Assembly: GCA_016859345.1 (NCBI GenBank)
Contig: CM029116.1
Coordinates: 6,550,643 to 6,614,642, forward strand
From: Istiophorus platypterus
Lineage: Eukaryota > Chordata > Actinopteri > Istiophoriformes > Istiophoridae
DNA: 64,000 nt
Reading direction: 5' to 3'
Within the stretch, counting starts at the first letter, position 1. Every line of letters begins with the position of its first letter. Below are positions 39,600 through 54,580 of this stretch, one piece after another. Position numbers and translations under genes: made by a program. Below the pieces are notes generated by a model. It was not told the origin of the DNA. It ran no database searches and saw only the letters and a program-made list of their open reading frames with translations.

Positions 39600-40844
39600 A
39601 TACAAACCAGACTGAATGTTTGGCACCTCTCACCCATATTTGGTAGCAGAACCTTTGGCAACAATGTCAGCCTCTATATGTTTCTTATAGACATACAGAA
39701 GCTTCTTGCACCGGTCTGCTTGTAGTTTCTGCCACTCTTCCATTACTATGTGTTCAAGCCCTTTTAAGTTTACAGGAGTCCTTTTGCAATGGCACATTTC
39801 AGCACTCTCCAAAGTTTTCAATGGGATTTAGGTCAGGACTCATTGCTTGCCAGTTTAAACAGTCCACCTTTTCCTTTCCAACCAGTCCTCTGTTCTTGCT
39901 TTGGGTCGTTGTCCTACTTAGCGAAGACCTTCGCCCTAAGCCTAGTTTTCTGACCCTGGGTTACACATTTAGCTCTAAAATGAGTTCGTAATCTTCTGAT
40001 TTCATCATTAATTTGACATATTCAGTGCCTCCAGTGCCAGAGACAGCAAAACAGCCCCCGGGCCTGATAGAACCTCCACTGTGTTTTACTGTAGGTAGGA
40101 TGCTCTTTTCCTTATGGGCTTCATTTTGTCACCTATAAACAAACTGATGCACTGAATTCCTAAAGAGCTCTACCTTGGACTCATCTGTCCATAGAAAATT
40201 ATTCCACAAAGACTGTGGCTTATCTATGAAAGTTTATGCAAACATCAGTCTTGCTTTTTCATGCCTTTCTTAAATAGTGGTGTCCTCCTTGGCCTTCGCC
40301 CATGGAGCCCTACTTGATTTAGTGTGCATTCTATGGTACAAGCTGAAACCACCACTCCAAATTGCTCCATCTCCATTCATTGCTAAATCTTTTTGGATGT
40401 CCTGTGTGGTGTTTTTTCCACAATCTGCACCAACCTTTTGCAGACTTCTCTCTTTGAGTGTTTTCTTAGTACTTTGTTCTAGAAGCATCTTAACAGATTT
40501 ATGACTGCAAAACTTCTAGATTACCTCATAGGCTATCAAAACAGGGATTTCAAGACCTTTGTGATGCTCTCAGACAGCCTTTTCTGTCTTCACCACTGAG
40601 AATAAGAAACTGGAAACAATCAGAACCTTTTTATGCAGTAAAACCATCATTCAAAGGTCCATTCAGGTCATGTGAACACTGCAAATTAAGCACAAATGAG
40701 TCTTATTTCCTTTTTATTATGTTTGAAGAATTGAATTGAATTAATCAAAAGGGTGCTAATAGTTGTATCAAGTGCATGTTTTATGTCTGTATTTTTTATT
40801 TCACTATGAATTCAGGGGTAACAATGATGTCAACCAGGACTGTA
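39600..40844 (-). mobile_element. Tc1/mariner-family transposon relic
   Basis: Minus-strand reading of 39,817-39,840 gives SPDLNPIE, the signature of the last catalytic region of Tc1-type DDE transposases. It is followed in another frame by about 60 codons with the Tc1-like end (KGL..IV..EWQKL...RC..LL). Nearer 40.27-40.49 kb another minus-strand stretch looks like the region before the DDE domain. Stops and frameshifts split the gene, so no active transposase is encoded. The outer end is probably near 40,844, where the minus strand begins tacagtcctggttga, a Tc1-like terminus. The other terminus was not found; the element may extend left to about 39.15 kb. Confidence 0.8.
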
Positions 40845-42512
40845 AAATATCAGATATCAAATGTAAACATTATATCTGCATTTTATATTTCCAAGTACAA
40901 GGTCTTATAATCAGACTCAATTTCTGAGTCACCTTTTACCAAGATACCATGTAAAATATTAAATTAACTGGATTAAATGTACAAAGAAAATGGTATATAG
41001 ATTGTATAAAGTGAAAACGAGTCAATAATTCATTTCATCATTAGTAGTATTATTATTAGTAGTAGTGGTTGTGATTTTATTGACTGTGAGTGTTGTGAAA
41101 TGAACAGCAATGAATGCATTGCTATGTATTGTTTATCAAAGGAAAGGAAATCATATTTAAGATGGGGTTTTTTAAATGTACAACCTATTTAAATAGGGAC
41201 AATGTGTAAGCTGTTGTGTGCAGACATCTGGGTCAGGCCCAGCTCCTCTGTTATTTGGCTCATATGCACCTCAGTGCAATTTATGGCTCCTTGGGTGAAA
41301 TGAATTGGGTTAAAAATCTGAGAAACTGCCATGTTATAAACAGGAACATGGTCAAATGTTTGATATACAACAGGCTTCACTGAGCCAGGCAACTGGTTCA
41401 TTGCCGCTTGACATGGCATTCTGCTAATTTTCATTGTGTGTGTGTTGGTATTTACATTGCCTTTACTTTATTCAAGAAAATTTAGATGAAATGACAAGAA
41501 GGATTTTGTCTGCTCATCCAGTCTCTGGCCTATGGAAAATCAAAATAATAACTTGCTCTCCATTCAAATATGAAGTTGGTGCTTTAGAATACAATAAACC
41601 AACCAATATTCTGTATTTATGACAAATAAAGTAGTTCATAGGTCTAACATCCCTGAAGGATATGTTAACATATTCACATCCATACTGTAGTCTGTGTTTG
41701 TTTCAACAAGTGCAATCAAAAGCCTGCCTGCTTTACCAAACACTGTAACAATGAGATCACTCATTGACTGAAAAGCTGTACGGCTGACGTTCTTCATTAT
41801 TGAATGTGTCGAGACCACATACATCATAAAGGCTGCTCGGTTTGGTATCTTGTCAGTAAATCTGCGCACTATGTTTTTCTGAAAACAAGTACAATTCACA
41901 TCACGTTACTGATGTTGCGCAGCTATTCATTTCGGCGTAAAGAAGAAAGGAAAATACACCATATCTACAGTATGGATTTGGTAGGTTGGTGATCTTTCCT
42001 GGTTGATTTAGGGGATGTCTATACATAGATACTGTCTGGCAGAATGAAAATATTAAGTTACTGTTTGTAATGCTGGAGGTGGACTCAAGGCGAACCTCCA
42101 TGACCAATAAAATATATCATTCATCCCCCTGTTAGTTTGTTTTTATGTAATATTTTCTTCTTTGCTAATGTCCCTGAGGAATTGTTATACACTTACATTG
42201 TATCAGTCACTATTTAAGTATACTGCTCCAGCAAGTCATGCTACAGAGAGGGTGAAAACATTCTGCTGTCAGACGCACAGCAGGCAATACTTCAGCATTT
42301 ACAACAGTGTCTGAGAATTGAGAAAACATCTGCTAGAGGGTCCTATTGCTTTTCCATTTGACTGTGGATTTTCCACACTGTACTCAGCAGCGATCTCCCA
42401 ATCAGTTATTAAGTAATTTATGAGGCTGCTCATATTACAAACGACAGATTCAAATTTCGCCTGACTCGGCGCGACAGTTTCCACTGCTCATCATTATCAA
42501 AGAAGGGCAGTT

Positions 42513-42551
42513 CGTCTGTTTATCCTTCGCTGAAGGAAGGATGAACAGACG
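42513..42551. repeat. 16-base inverted repeat hairpin
   Basis: Arms 42,513-42,528 and 42,536-42,551 pair over 16 positions with one G-T wobble around a 7-base loop. The right arm is followed by a partial direct repeat (ggatgaacag twice). Function unknown. Confidence 0.8.
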
Positions 42552-44214
42552 GATGAACAGGATGGAAGATACATAAACAGTATCTCAATGCTGAATGAGC
42601 TCTCGCTTAGCTTACATACTTTTGTTGTTTGTCATTTTGTGGCCAAACAATGTCTCAATGAGATGAGTTTTCTTTGCTTGAAAAAAATCTTCCCTTGAAG
42701 GTCCATCAGTCTGTGGCCTTTTTACCAAACGCTATTTTTTAAAACATGGTCTTACTGCCAGAAAATCAGATTGCCATGTGTATTTTGGATTAAAATTGAA
42801 TTAACGTCTGTATCGCAAAACAAACAGAGCAAAGGCCAGGCAGAATATTTAAAAATGTTCCAGAATTCAATAATCAATCAAGTGCCAAATAATACAATAT
42901 GCAATAATAAGTTTCTTTCAAGGAAAGAGAATGTTATATTAACTGAGGTGTTGTTATGAGGTATTATGAGGTGTCATTTGATGCAAATGAGTGATTTAAT
43001 TATACAATTATGCCCTTGTATTCAGAAACATATGATGGATTGTATGACGTTGTAGATGTAATATACACATACACCTTATCCGACCTACAAATGTCAGAGT
43101 TCAGGGAAGGTTTGCAACTGTTTTTAATTGGCGCACATCAATCATGTCAGCATAAGAGAAGAACTCTCTCTGGCCCTGTGGATGTGTGTATGGGTGAATG
43201 CCTTGAATGCAGCTGTGTGAAAGTGACTCGTAATCTTGATGCTACATTGACTCCAAAGGGGCTGACATTTTCCTGGCGCTGTGACTTCTCTGTCTGGAAT
43301 GAGTTTTCCACTGCAGTATAGACTTAGCCACGGCATAATGAAATGTGTCTTTATCCATATGTGATGGGGAGTACGGTGTCACATTATGTACAGCAGTGGA
43401 AGCTAGAGCAGTTTGCATCTTGGATCAGTATCCCACTGAGTTCTGAGTCACAGTTACAGATCAGGGAAATGTTTGTCAGCAAAACTGTTATTCACTTGAA
43501 CTGATAGAATGACTTTCAATCCTAATATGCAAGAGAAAATGATTATTTTCCTAAATGTAATCACTGTTTTTGATATTAAGTAACATGAAATGACCAGAAA
43601 GCATCTTGGCAGTTTTGAGTGGATATCTCATCAATACTAGTAACTCTTTGTTTACTTTTTTTAAGCCTATTGCTGCTTATTTATGCTCCTGACTCACGAA
43701 GCAAGAGTTTTGGCTTTTGCCTTTGGCTAGTTTTCGGACTGTAGCTTTACTCCTGGCTATTTCTTATTAACCCTTACCCACTGATGTGAATGTAAGCATT
43801 GCTGGGCTGGAAATTTCTGTATTAGCAGGGCCAGATAACAGGCTTCTGTGGATCCACTTATCATTGGTATTACATTTGGTCAAGGCTTCCATGATGTCCT
43901 GTTAAACTTGTTTTTTTGAGATGGGCCTTGGGCAGCGAGATTTTTACATTTAAAAAAAAAAAAAAATTCACTTTCCAGCCTGTTGGCCCGCTCCCATTTC
44001 CATTCTCGAATCTCACAGTGATGTATTAACTTTTCACAACATGTCAAGTAAACACTACATTAGATCCCATTTGGATCAGTGCTCTTATTTTTCTTACTTT
44101 AATGCAAAAAAATGTGATCATACAGTTGTTCTTCATTTCACGACCAAGGCTGACAGATGACGACCAACGCTGTTTCCTAGTGAGCAACAGAGTCACAGAG
44201 GAAATATTAGTTCT

Positions 44215-44380
44215 CAGAAATACATTTACAAGCTGGAGCCAATCCCAGCTGAAACTGGGCAAGAGGCGGAAAACACCCTGGACAGGTTGCTAGTCTATCA
44301 AACGGATGACATATGGAGACAAACAATCATTCACGATCACAGCCACATCCACGGTCAAGTTTAGAAATACCAAATGAGCT
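44215..44380 (+). repeat. Dispersed fish repeat fragment
   Basis: The words 'ctggagccaatcccagctga', 'ctgggcaagaggcgg', 'caccctggacaggt' and 'acaaacaatcattcac' follow in the order of a very common teleost interspersed repeat. The copy is diverged and truncated. I do not know its formal family name with certainty. Confidence 0.6.
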
Positions 44381-46718
44381 GTGAAAACATCCTAAATAGA
44401 ACTATTTAGCTTATACTAAGTAAGGTAATTTGACATTTTACAATAGCTGATGAGGATCTATAGAGCACATCAACTTTATTTGTCCGTCTCTGTATTATGT
44501 GTCATACAGAGACAGGGATTCAAAAGTTACATAATTCGTCATGCTCTGACAAACTACCAGGAATAACTGTCTGGGTGACATAAGTGGAGCCTAATAAATA
44601 ATTTTCTTGATGTTGAAAACAGACAATTTATTGGACATCTTTTGCTAAATGTAGTCCTAGTCCCATGAGTGAAGTAGTCCGAAGTGTGACTATTGATACG
44701 TTTAAATACTAACATACTATAGTTTCTCTCAAACTCTTGAAATCCATAACTACCTTTCTGAAAATCTTTGATTCCACTTTAACCATGATTTTAAATATGA
44801 TTTACCGACATTGCCAAAAAATTTTGATAATTTGCACCAACCTTTAATTAGGCAACAAATTTGCTATCAGTGAAAGTAAAAAGATCAATGGAACTTTATT
44901 CCTTCCATCAAAATTCATTGTGATAATTTAATCTTGCTATATTGTTGGTAAGCAATAATTTTACTAGGCTGATGCCACTATGCTCACAGTTTGAAACATT
45001 ATCCTCAACCTGAATGTTTCATGTTTCCTGATGTTGAGCCTTTGATCCACATATAATTTACTTTTTTACCCCCCCCCTTTTTTTCTCCAAACTGTACTTT
45101 AGGCATTTGTTCAATTTGAAAATTTCCAACTTCGCACCCTCCAGTTGTGCTATCAAAAAATGACACTGCAGCAAACAGTGATGCATGATGACGACTGGGA
45201 CCAAATTTTTTTTCTGTAAGTAAAAACCCTACACCATTAAAATAATTTGGAAGATGCTATGGTTGCATAAAAAACATCTTTATTTGATATCTAAAAACTT
45301 CAAGAGAACAGTTGACTCATCATTCATTCCGGGTTTATATTATCTGATGCAAGTATTATGAGATTTATTGTTATTAAAAACAGGCTACTAAGCTTTACAT
45401 GACAGTAATTAATCCTATGGTTCCAAACTCAAATTTTATCCTCTCAATAGATCAGTGTTGCTTCCTTTTAAAGACTTCTAAACACCTTCAGATGTGTTAA
45501 ATATTCCTCTCCTGTAAAGAACCGACAGTCACTATGTTTTATGTTACTTCTTACAGTCCAAAATACCAATTATTTGGCACGGGGAAGATAATTACATAAA
45601 AAGTAATAAAAAGCAAATGTGGAATAAAAATGATCTTGAACCTGACAAATAAACAAAATTCCTTATTTACCCACAAATCTCTCAATATTCCTTTACAAAG
45701 ACGTAAACTTGCCAAATATTCAGCTTTGAAATAAAATTGACACAATACCAGAACAAGAAATATTAAATAACAGCCTTCACTATTGCTTAACCCATCAATT
45801 CTCAAGTTTTCCAGCAGGCATCAGTTCACATCAGTATCTGTAACTAATGGGGAATTCACTGGACCACTGCCACAAGAAGCATTTATTCAATGCAAACTCT
45901 TTCAAGCACAAACTATTCTTGGACTCAGATCACATAAGAATGGCACCTATGACTCGGGCTGATATCAATTGAGGAGCAAAGATGCTTAAAGAAAAGGGGA
46001 TGGTGTCAGCAATTCAGAGGTGTGGTGACCTTTGAATATATCTGACCTTATTTCATGTTTGATGCCATCAACCTGTTACAGTCTTCTTTGGCATCGGATA
46101 ATGATTCCTTTCAAAAAATGTTATGGGTTGAATATTAGCTAGATTTTATGATTTTTTTTTTATGCACATTGCATTCTATTCAATGAGGTAGATTTTTTAA
46201 AATCTACTTTCGTCATACTTTCTATGATTTCATGTGGTAGGTTTTTAATTTGAAGTACTCAGTGTTTATGTGCTTTTTATATTTCACCGGCAGCAAGAAA
46301 AAAAAATCTCTTTTGTGGATTGATTTATGCTGCATTATACAACATGTAGCTGTGAATGCATTGGTCTTCTCAATGTGTTTACCCCTAATGTTTCCATGGA
46401 AATATAAAATGCTTTTGGGCCAGTCCATTTGTAACTCAGAGGGAAAACTGTGGCAGGGATATATTTTTTCCTGAGACTAAGCCTTTTATCCCCAGATATT
46501 TCACTTTCCACCATCTTGTCTTTTTTTCCCCAAGCTGTGCTTTCCAACTCAGTGCTCCTCTGTCTTTAATTTCTTTTGAGGATGTTACTATGAGGTTTGC
46601 CATATCAGATCTCTCACATCTCAGTTCTGAGCCAGTATCTAGCATCCTAACACTGAGACCAATAAGGTTACAAATAAACAGGCAATATTAAAAAAAAAAT
46701 AATAATAATTAATCATAT

Positions 46719-46783
46719 AAAAAAACCAAAAAACCAAAAAACCAAAAAACCAAAAAAAAAACCCAAAACAAAACAAAAAAAAC
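46719..46783. repeat. A-rich tandem repeat (unit aaaaaacc)
   Basis: Four near-perfect 8-base units followed by degenerate aaac units, next to an aat-rich tract. Confidence 0.9.
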
Positions 46784-49700
46784 TGATTAAAGAATCAGGA
46801 ATCTTGACTAGTTCATGTTACTTCATGATTATCTGAGCGAAGCCTTACATCATACTGAGTAGTTACTGCCCAGATCCTCATTACTTGGTCAACATCTTGC
46901 AATCACCTAACTGTTTCTGTGTCCCCTTAAGTAAAATGATACATCGTACAGAGTAGTGACTGAGTAAAAACATTACACAGCAGTTTGACCACCAGCAGCT
47001 GCAGTCTCATGTTTTTCCCTCATTCCACAGCTGGCCCAAAGCGCAATAGGAATCAGCAGCATACGACAACTTCCCAGTCAGTTTGTCCAACAAATACAGG
47101 TGGATAGAAAAGATTTGGTAATGGTGAATTATTTTTATTGAAAACACAAGCTCCCTGAGAGTAAGAGCTCCAGGATCCAGTATCAGGATTATTCTAGGAT
47201 CAGTGCAACTGCATCAATGACAGAGCGTCAAACTAGCTTATGACTTTTTTCTTCCACTGAAGCATTTTAACTGAATGCACTACAACATATACTGTGCAGT
47301 TGTACAATTGACCTGGTGACCTGTTTTGAAATATGCTCCCTACAGCCAAGGGCTCCTATGTGCTGACGAAAGGACACATGAGGATATAATCTTTAAATCA
47401 CTCCTGTTTAGAGAAATTTATTGCTTTCACATTCAACACCTCTGATCACTTGGGCCAACCCAAATGCAATGAAATGTCTTACTTGTCGTAATCCCAGGCT
47501 TGCAGGACAGCTTGTATAACACAACAAGGATTTAAACTATCAGAATCTTGCAACAATAAAAGGAGACAGGGAACTGTTGTGCAGGTTGTTGTATCTCTAC
47601 TCATGGTCATTTCTCCAAAAATAAATGTAAGTTTTGTTGGCATTAACTAATACATTTACTTACTAACTGTCTTTTTCCTCATGAAACATGTTCAACTGCT
47701 GGGAAATGTTTTTCAATGTAACTTTGGTGTGGCCATTTAGTGTGAAATGTGCTCACTTTGCAAAAAAGGAGTTAAGGAAGTATAGTGTGATGTAAAAATA
47801 AGCAATCTGCTTTCCTCTGGAGCACTGTGCTCTTATACTGCTCACATATATTTGACTGCACTGTCATAACATGCCTTATTTTCTCTGGATATATACCTGA
47901 GTGCCCTTGGTTTAAGTGACAGCTAGGATAATATTTAATATTACCGGGCAATTGCAACACAGCTTTAATTGGACTTTATAGCTAACAGACCATGCACAGG
48001 TTTTGGCTTCGTTATGTATTTTTGTAACTTGCCCTCATGGAAAAACTCCAGATGTCTCCCACTGTGTCAACGGAGGACATGCAGTGCAGTGTTGGAGTGT
48101 GTACAGTATCCAAATGGTGTGAAGTTATTTTTTTAGTGATGAAACTCCTGCTCAGAATATAATTTACCACAACTTTTACCTTTTTGGAAATGCCCAAAGA
48201 ATTGCAAAAATGAGCTTGCGAATCTAACGCTAAATCCTGAACTAATTAAATAAGGTGACGCAAAGAACCATCCAACTTGTTTTACACTCGTCACTGGGAG
48301 CACAACTTTTCCAAACCCTATCGCCAAACAGGAACGTCAGTATTGGACAATTCTGGAAAACCCCAGATTACACCCATTTTCACTGTTTTACAAATCTCTG
48401 TCTCTATTGTATCCAAGTATGGTAAGGACTGTGATAAGGTTACAAAAAGATCATTGTTGTGGCAATTAAGTTTAATGACAGGTGTAAGGCAACTAAAACA
48501 CCTGGTTATGTTCACAGAGATATTGCGGTTAAGGTTAATAAAAAGATAGTTTTTAACTGCAGCTCTGTGACCGAATGCAGACTCTAATCTCCAGCATGAA
48601 AGTCTGATGTGCTACATTTTTGTCCGCCAAGGTCACTTCCACAACCTTAAACTCTGCCCTGCACAATATATGCAGTACTGGCACTGAAGGTTGGCGCTGG
48701 ATGTAAATTGTGGGGCTGGGGAATCATCCAGTAAGAATGTAATTCATAAACAATTCTGGCCAGACTGTTTCCACACAAACATCTGTATAATGTAATGTTT
48801 GGATGAGGAGGACACATTATCTAGCCTGAGATAAAAACCTAAGTGATGACACTAAGGTTATCATGGCCTGGGCTTGGAGATTGCAGATTTTTAACAGAAA
48901 GCCTATATCAAATAGGGGTGGGGGGGGGCGTGAAGAAACCAACAGGCTCCAACAACAATGAAAAAAAAAAGACCCTATCCCGTTGCAATATATAAAATGC
49001 AGGATTCTGCATTCTTGGAGCAAGACCTATACTATGGAATAAAGTCAGGATACTCGCCCTCTGCTACATCAATTCGGACTATTTCTTTTCTCTAAAATAT
49101 TTCTGGCGAGTCCCCCAACTTTATAGACCCTAAAATGCTCTTTTAGTTACTAAATAATTATCAATGTGAAATACATCCCCCCTTCTGATCATTTCTTCTT
49201 AGCAAAATCCAAGAATTAAGTGTTGTTTATTTTTTTTTACAGTAGCAATGCATCCAAATGGATTTATGAACAAATGCACAGCAAAGGAGCAAAGGAAACT
49301 CCAAATTACCTCGGGGAGTCATGTTGAAAACCATCCAGTGCATTTGCCATTAGTACACCCATTCACAGTGTAATCCTTGTCAGTTATAGGCTACATATAA
49401 ATGTTTTGTTTTTGCTGCTGCTCACAGGAGTGGGAAGGCAATACTTCACCCTTGGCCATCAGTACTCCCCCCCCTCCTCCAGTGGTTTCTGGGAGCCATG
49501 AGCCACGTAGATGGGATTCCCTCTGCATTCCCACTCCAGATTTCCAGTCTGCTGTTTCCCTTTTTGCCAGCCAGTGGTAATGTGATGTTCTGAGACTTGG
49601 CTCAGTTTGTTTCCTCTTCACTGCAGGTAGACAAAGTTCACAGTTAAACATTAGAATAAAAAGAAAAAGTGGAAAAATTGAAGAAATTAAAATTAATTGA

Positions 49701-52700
49701 ATTATATTTCATAACAAGAGGAATTTTTGTAAGAAATTTTGAATAAGTTATTTTTTCTTGGATGAAAACATGTAGGGAGCACGTTCAATTTGCAGCACTA
49801 ATTTAATTTATAGAGAAAAATAAGTTCAATTAAGGCCATGCCTTACTTAACCTATCATTACATATTCATGTTTTTCCAATCATGGTTCAAACCCACAGAA
49901 GTTTATTTTGAATCCAAGACAGAGTCTCCAAACAAACTGAATATGTCAAGATAGATTACATGGAAATGTGTATAATGATGCACATCATATATTGAATTTT
50001 CCAAGAGATGCAATGGTACTGCACATATTAACTAATGACTTTGAAATTAATTTTCACTCATTCAGAATGAATGTAAGATTAGTTCAAACAGCAGTAAGAT
50101 CTTTAAAACTCCCCCTCAGACTTGTTCTAAGATTTTTAAAAATACTCAACTCTGAATAATAATTTGTGTCTTGTACAATTACCTGCCAAAAAAACAGAAT
50201 CTACTAATTTTTCAAAGGTTTATTTGCTGGATACAATTGTACTCCTACTTCCCTGAATAGATCCATGAAATCCTGCTCAGATTCAAGGTGACCACAGAGA
50301 AACTTCCCCCTTTAGCAAAATTAATTAATGGGGGGGGGGGGCTTCTAATTCCAAACTCTGTGCATGGGTAACTTTGAACAACAAAGATCAAACCTCCATC
50401 TGTATTAAAAATAAGCAAAGTAGAGGGACTTTAATCAAATTCTGAAGCTCCTCAGGGTTCAACAGGTTCAAACATTTGACTTAAAAAAAGCTAAACAGGA
50501 AGTTGACAGTAATTCACACCATGATTGGTGAGGTATGTGACGTGCAGAATTGATAACAATACCTGCTGCTAGGTCGGTCATACTTCATCACTCAGAATTT
50601 ATTACATTTTTAGTTTTCCAGACCTTATGTTCAGAATGGATTGACCCGGTCGCAGCCCTGAGATGAGACAGTATGGCAGAGCCACACCTAAGAGCAGCCG
50701 ATGAATTCCTCTCTCTGTGCTGGCATGCTGGAGATATCTCCATTTTCCACACTTGGAAGTTAAGCCAAGAGTTCTGAGGCAAGTGGCAACATTGTTACGG
50801 CGCTTCAAGATCTTTTGTTGGTGTCTTACCTTCCCTCTGACTCACGTTACACAAGTTAGTAAATTAACCAGACTTTGTTTGATATTGATATTTATGATAG
50901 CCATCTGGTGTCAAACGCAAGATACGGTCAATATGAGGAAACCCCGCCAGAATGATTATCTTAGCGTTGGCAGCTGGATCGTGGCATGAGATTCTTGTTC
51001 TGGTGTTGATTTGGTCTGCGTATCTCTTCAAACAAAATCCCTGTGATGGTTGCAAAGACTCACGTCTCCTAATTTTATTCCAAACAGTGTTATTACCATA
51101 TATTTCAAGGTACCATTGCAAGCCATTAATCATGCTTTATTCAACACTTACTTTAGAAACCTTGTCTGTCATAATGATAAATACAGTATCTTTTCTCTCT
51201 CAGGGACTTGGACTTGGACGCCCCCATTAATGGGTTCTGGCTTCCACATTTTATTCAGCATCGATCTTTGCATTCTAAATGAGGCTTACCACCTTGAAAA
51301 AAAATCGAATGCTAGTGCAACACTTGTTCCCTATCTTTCTCTTTCTTAGATCGGCCGTTGGCTGGTATGATGTTGATGTTGCGGACCCATTATGTTTGGC
51401 CTTCCTCCCATACTTTCCTGCCAATGATATTTTACTGTCTTGGGAAAACCACACGGATGATATTTGCATGTGTTTGTGAGTCCTCCGTTACCGGCTTTTA
51501 CATTAGTATGGCTCATCCCCCTCAATGTTCTTCAAATATGGTCTAAAGTCATGCAACTTTAGGCTCAGTCGCACGACATTCAACATACAGACATGGCAAG
51601 TTACACCTCTGAATTTGGTTCATAATGATTATAAAACATGGTCTGACAAGGACAGAACGTCCCTCGAAGGCACATTATATGTGCAGCAAGGATAATATTT
51701 GTAATGGCTCAAGCAGCTTTTCAGATACCAAATGGAAACGTGGTTTGTCAGATTAGGTTTTGGAGAAAAGCCTTTACATGTTTGTACAGTTCCAATTCCA
51801 GCAAAAAACAAAAAGAAAAGTGATGCATCATCTAAATATAATGTAGCTGCAAATACACCTCAGCAAAGATTCTCAATGTGCTTTAGCCCGAGAGAAATCA
51901 GCAAACACATGAATACAGTTCACCGGCAAAGCCAAAACTTAAAGCCACCACTCCCTACATCACTGATTAAAAATATAATTAAACATGTAAGAACACAGCA
52001 ACAAGAGGCAACAGGGCCTAACTGAAGTTTAATATCTGGGATTTGGGATTTTTACAGAGGAAAATGTCTTATCCTTAAATTATGTGATAGCACAACAGCC
52101 CCCCTGAGATGAAGTTTATGGGAAACATACCTTAGTTAAGTGCAGATGACGTCAGTTATCTCAGTCATTTCTCCTGAGGTAAAGTGCTTATACACTCAGG
52201 ACTTACTGTAGCCTCTGGTGAAGCTTATAACTTTTTAACAGCTGAGGGATTTATTGAAGATTTTTTTTTTTTTTTACTGTGAGCAAGTCCTTAAAAGTTT
52301 ACCTTCATGTTATCCTTAATTACTCATAGTTATACAGTATGACTGCTTCAGAACAGTTGCACCCAATTCCACAATTAGTGCACTTTCAAACTGCCCCAGC
52401 AAATTAAACCGGGGACAGGGTGTTTTTTCCAAATATTAGAGCCATGTCTCACCTCGAGAGGAGAGGAGTCTGCAGCTTCTTGGAGCCAGAAAATAACAGA
52501 ATTTCTCTGCTCATAAATCATGGGCCAGAGACAAGTTTACAAGAGGTTGTGATCCAGTCCCATTTTCTTCATGCACCATTAGAAAAAAAAACTTAAAAAA
52601 GAAAAAAAAAAAAAATATATATCCGCCTGTAAATTATGAGAATAACAACTGAGTATATGAACATTTGTTTAAAAAAAGAGGAGTAGAATTAACATATTTA

Positions 52701-54580
52701 GACCTAATGGAAGTTTTTCTTACAAATTCAGTGTATACATTTCAGAAACCAACCTTTAAGAGACTTACTGATAGGATCTAATATCCATCTGTCGTTTTTC
52801 CCTACAGTATGTCTGGGTGATTAATGGAATGTCTTCAGACTTTTCCTACCTTTTTAAAAATGGTGAGTTACAAGACCCAGAGATGTTTACCTGAGGCACA
52901 CCAGAGCCGAGCCCTAAATAACGTGTAGCAGTCTGATACTCCATCACTCTGAACAACTTTCTTTAACTTTTATGACACAAAGCATTATTGTATCCCGATA
53001 TTTGTATCCTGTCATGGTTTCTCCAGTTATTTTGTGGTTGCTACTTATCTCAGTAAAACTTAAAGTTATAAGCAACCGCTGATGTTTCCGGGAGAGTTGC
53101 TGGGAGCTTTTGCTGGTGACACTTTCCTTTGGACTGGACCACATTTTCTATGCCTGACTGAGAGACCTATTGTAGCCAGTGTACTGTATGCTACATGCAC
53201 TGTGTGGACAATAACTTAACATAAATTGAGCCTTGGTGGAGGGTTGAAGGGAAACTATGACTTAAGGCTCTGATATTTGTTAGGCACCACATCAGTTCAT
53301 TTGCATTTTATTAGGCGTGAGCGAGAGGTGTGCATTGTGCCTTGAAAACAACAAAATGTGGGACACAGCTGCCCTGTGTTTTTGGAAGCTGTTTTTTTTT
53401 TTACAGCTTCAGTAGGAAAAGAAGACAATGTGAGTTTTGACAGCTGTGTTACTGAAATCATGTGTTGACAGTACTTCCCCTTTGTCCCAGATGCAGTTCC
53501 CACCTTCCACCTGGTCCAGGCCACAGCTACAGTATAGTTTTTTCTATCACCCTTTAATAAATCTGTTTATCTTAAGAACATGAAATCGTTCAAATTATGC
53601 ACAAATTCCTTACGAAGGCTGACATCAGAGCTGTATAATTTGTGGATTTGCGGCAGAAATGGTGCAAAAATAAAAAAGTTCCAAGCTCAGGGGTCAACTG
53701 GAAAAATATCCACTGATAAAATAGAGGCTGTTGTTTTTGTTGTACAAGTAGCAGCTGGTTTACGCAGGTGAGACGAATACCTCAGAAAAACTTTTAACAG
53801 GTCTTCAGACGCACAGCTACTTTCTTCTGACCTCTACCCTGTCCCAGTTTCAAAGGCATACCAGACATAGAGATGTGTCATTAGCTGACATCATCGTCAA
53901 TCACTTTTGACCATTATTTTTTCCATAAACATAAACAATTACATATTGTTTTCACTTACAATACTTTATGGGACACATATGAACTTTTATGTTGGAAAAA
54001 AGGGAAGTATATAACATATAAAAGCACTAAATTATTATGACCACTACTGCATCCATAGCAAAAAAAAAAGTTTGGCACAAAGAACAAAAAAAACAAAAAA
54101 AAAACCCCAAACAGGTCTGTAACGTAAGCTGCTAATCATTAAATGTAATGGTGTGTTTTGATGTGCGCCGTGGTTAAACTGAAGACCAGCAGCCTTGGAA
54201 AATAAGAGGCCAGGCAAAAAGAAACTGGGGTAAAGCAGTTTTATTAACTTTTTTTTTCTTTTTAATGGAGTAAAAGGAGTGTTATAAAAGCCACTAATAG
54301 TTGTGTGGAATCCAAAGACCAGCCCTTAAAAATGAGCAGAGCTGTACATCCCTTACAAGCTCATATCTGCTCTCATCCAATGGGTTCTTCCATAAATAAT
54401 TCAGATTTATAGCCACTTAATTACATGTTTATGACTGTTTATCAGACTGAATTGAGGACAAACCCCTAAATTTAAACTCATTAAAATAAAGCTTACTGAT
54501 GTGAAATCACTTGAATAACTGAGGATCAATGAAACCGATAAATCACTGTGACTTTTATTTGCCTTCTTATTTTTCTTTCA

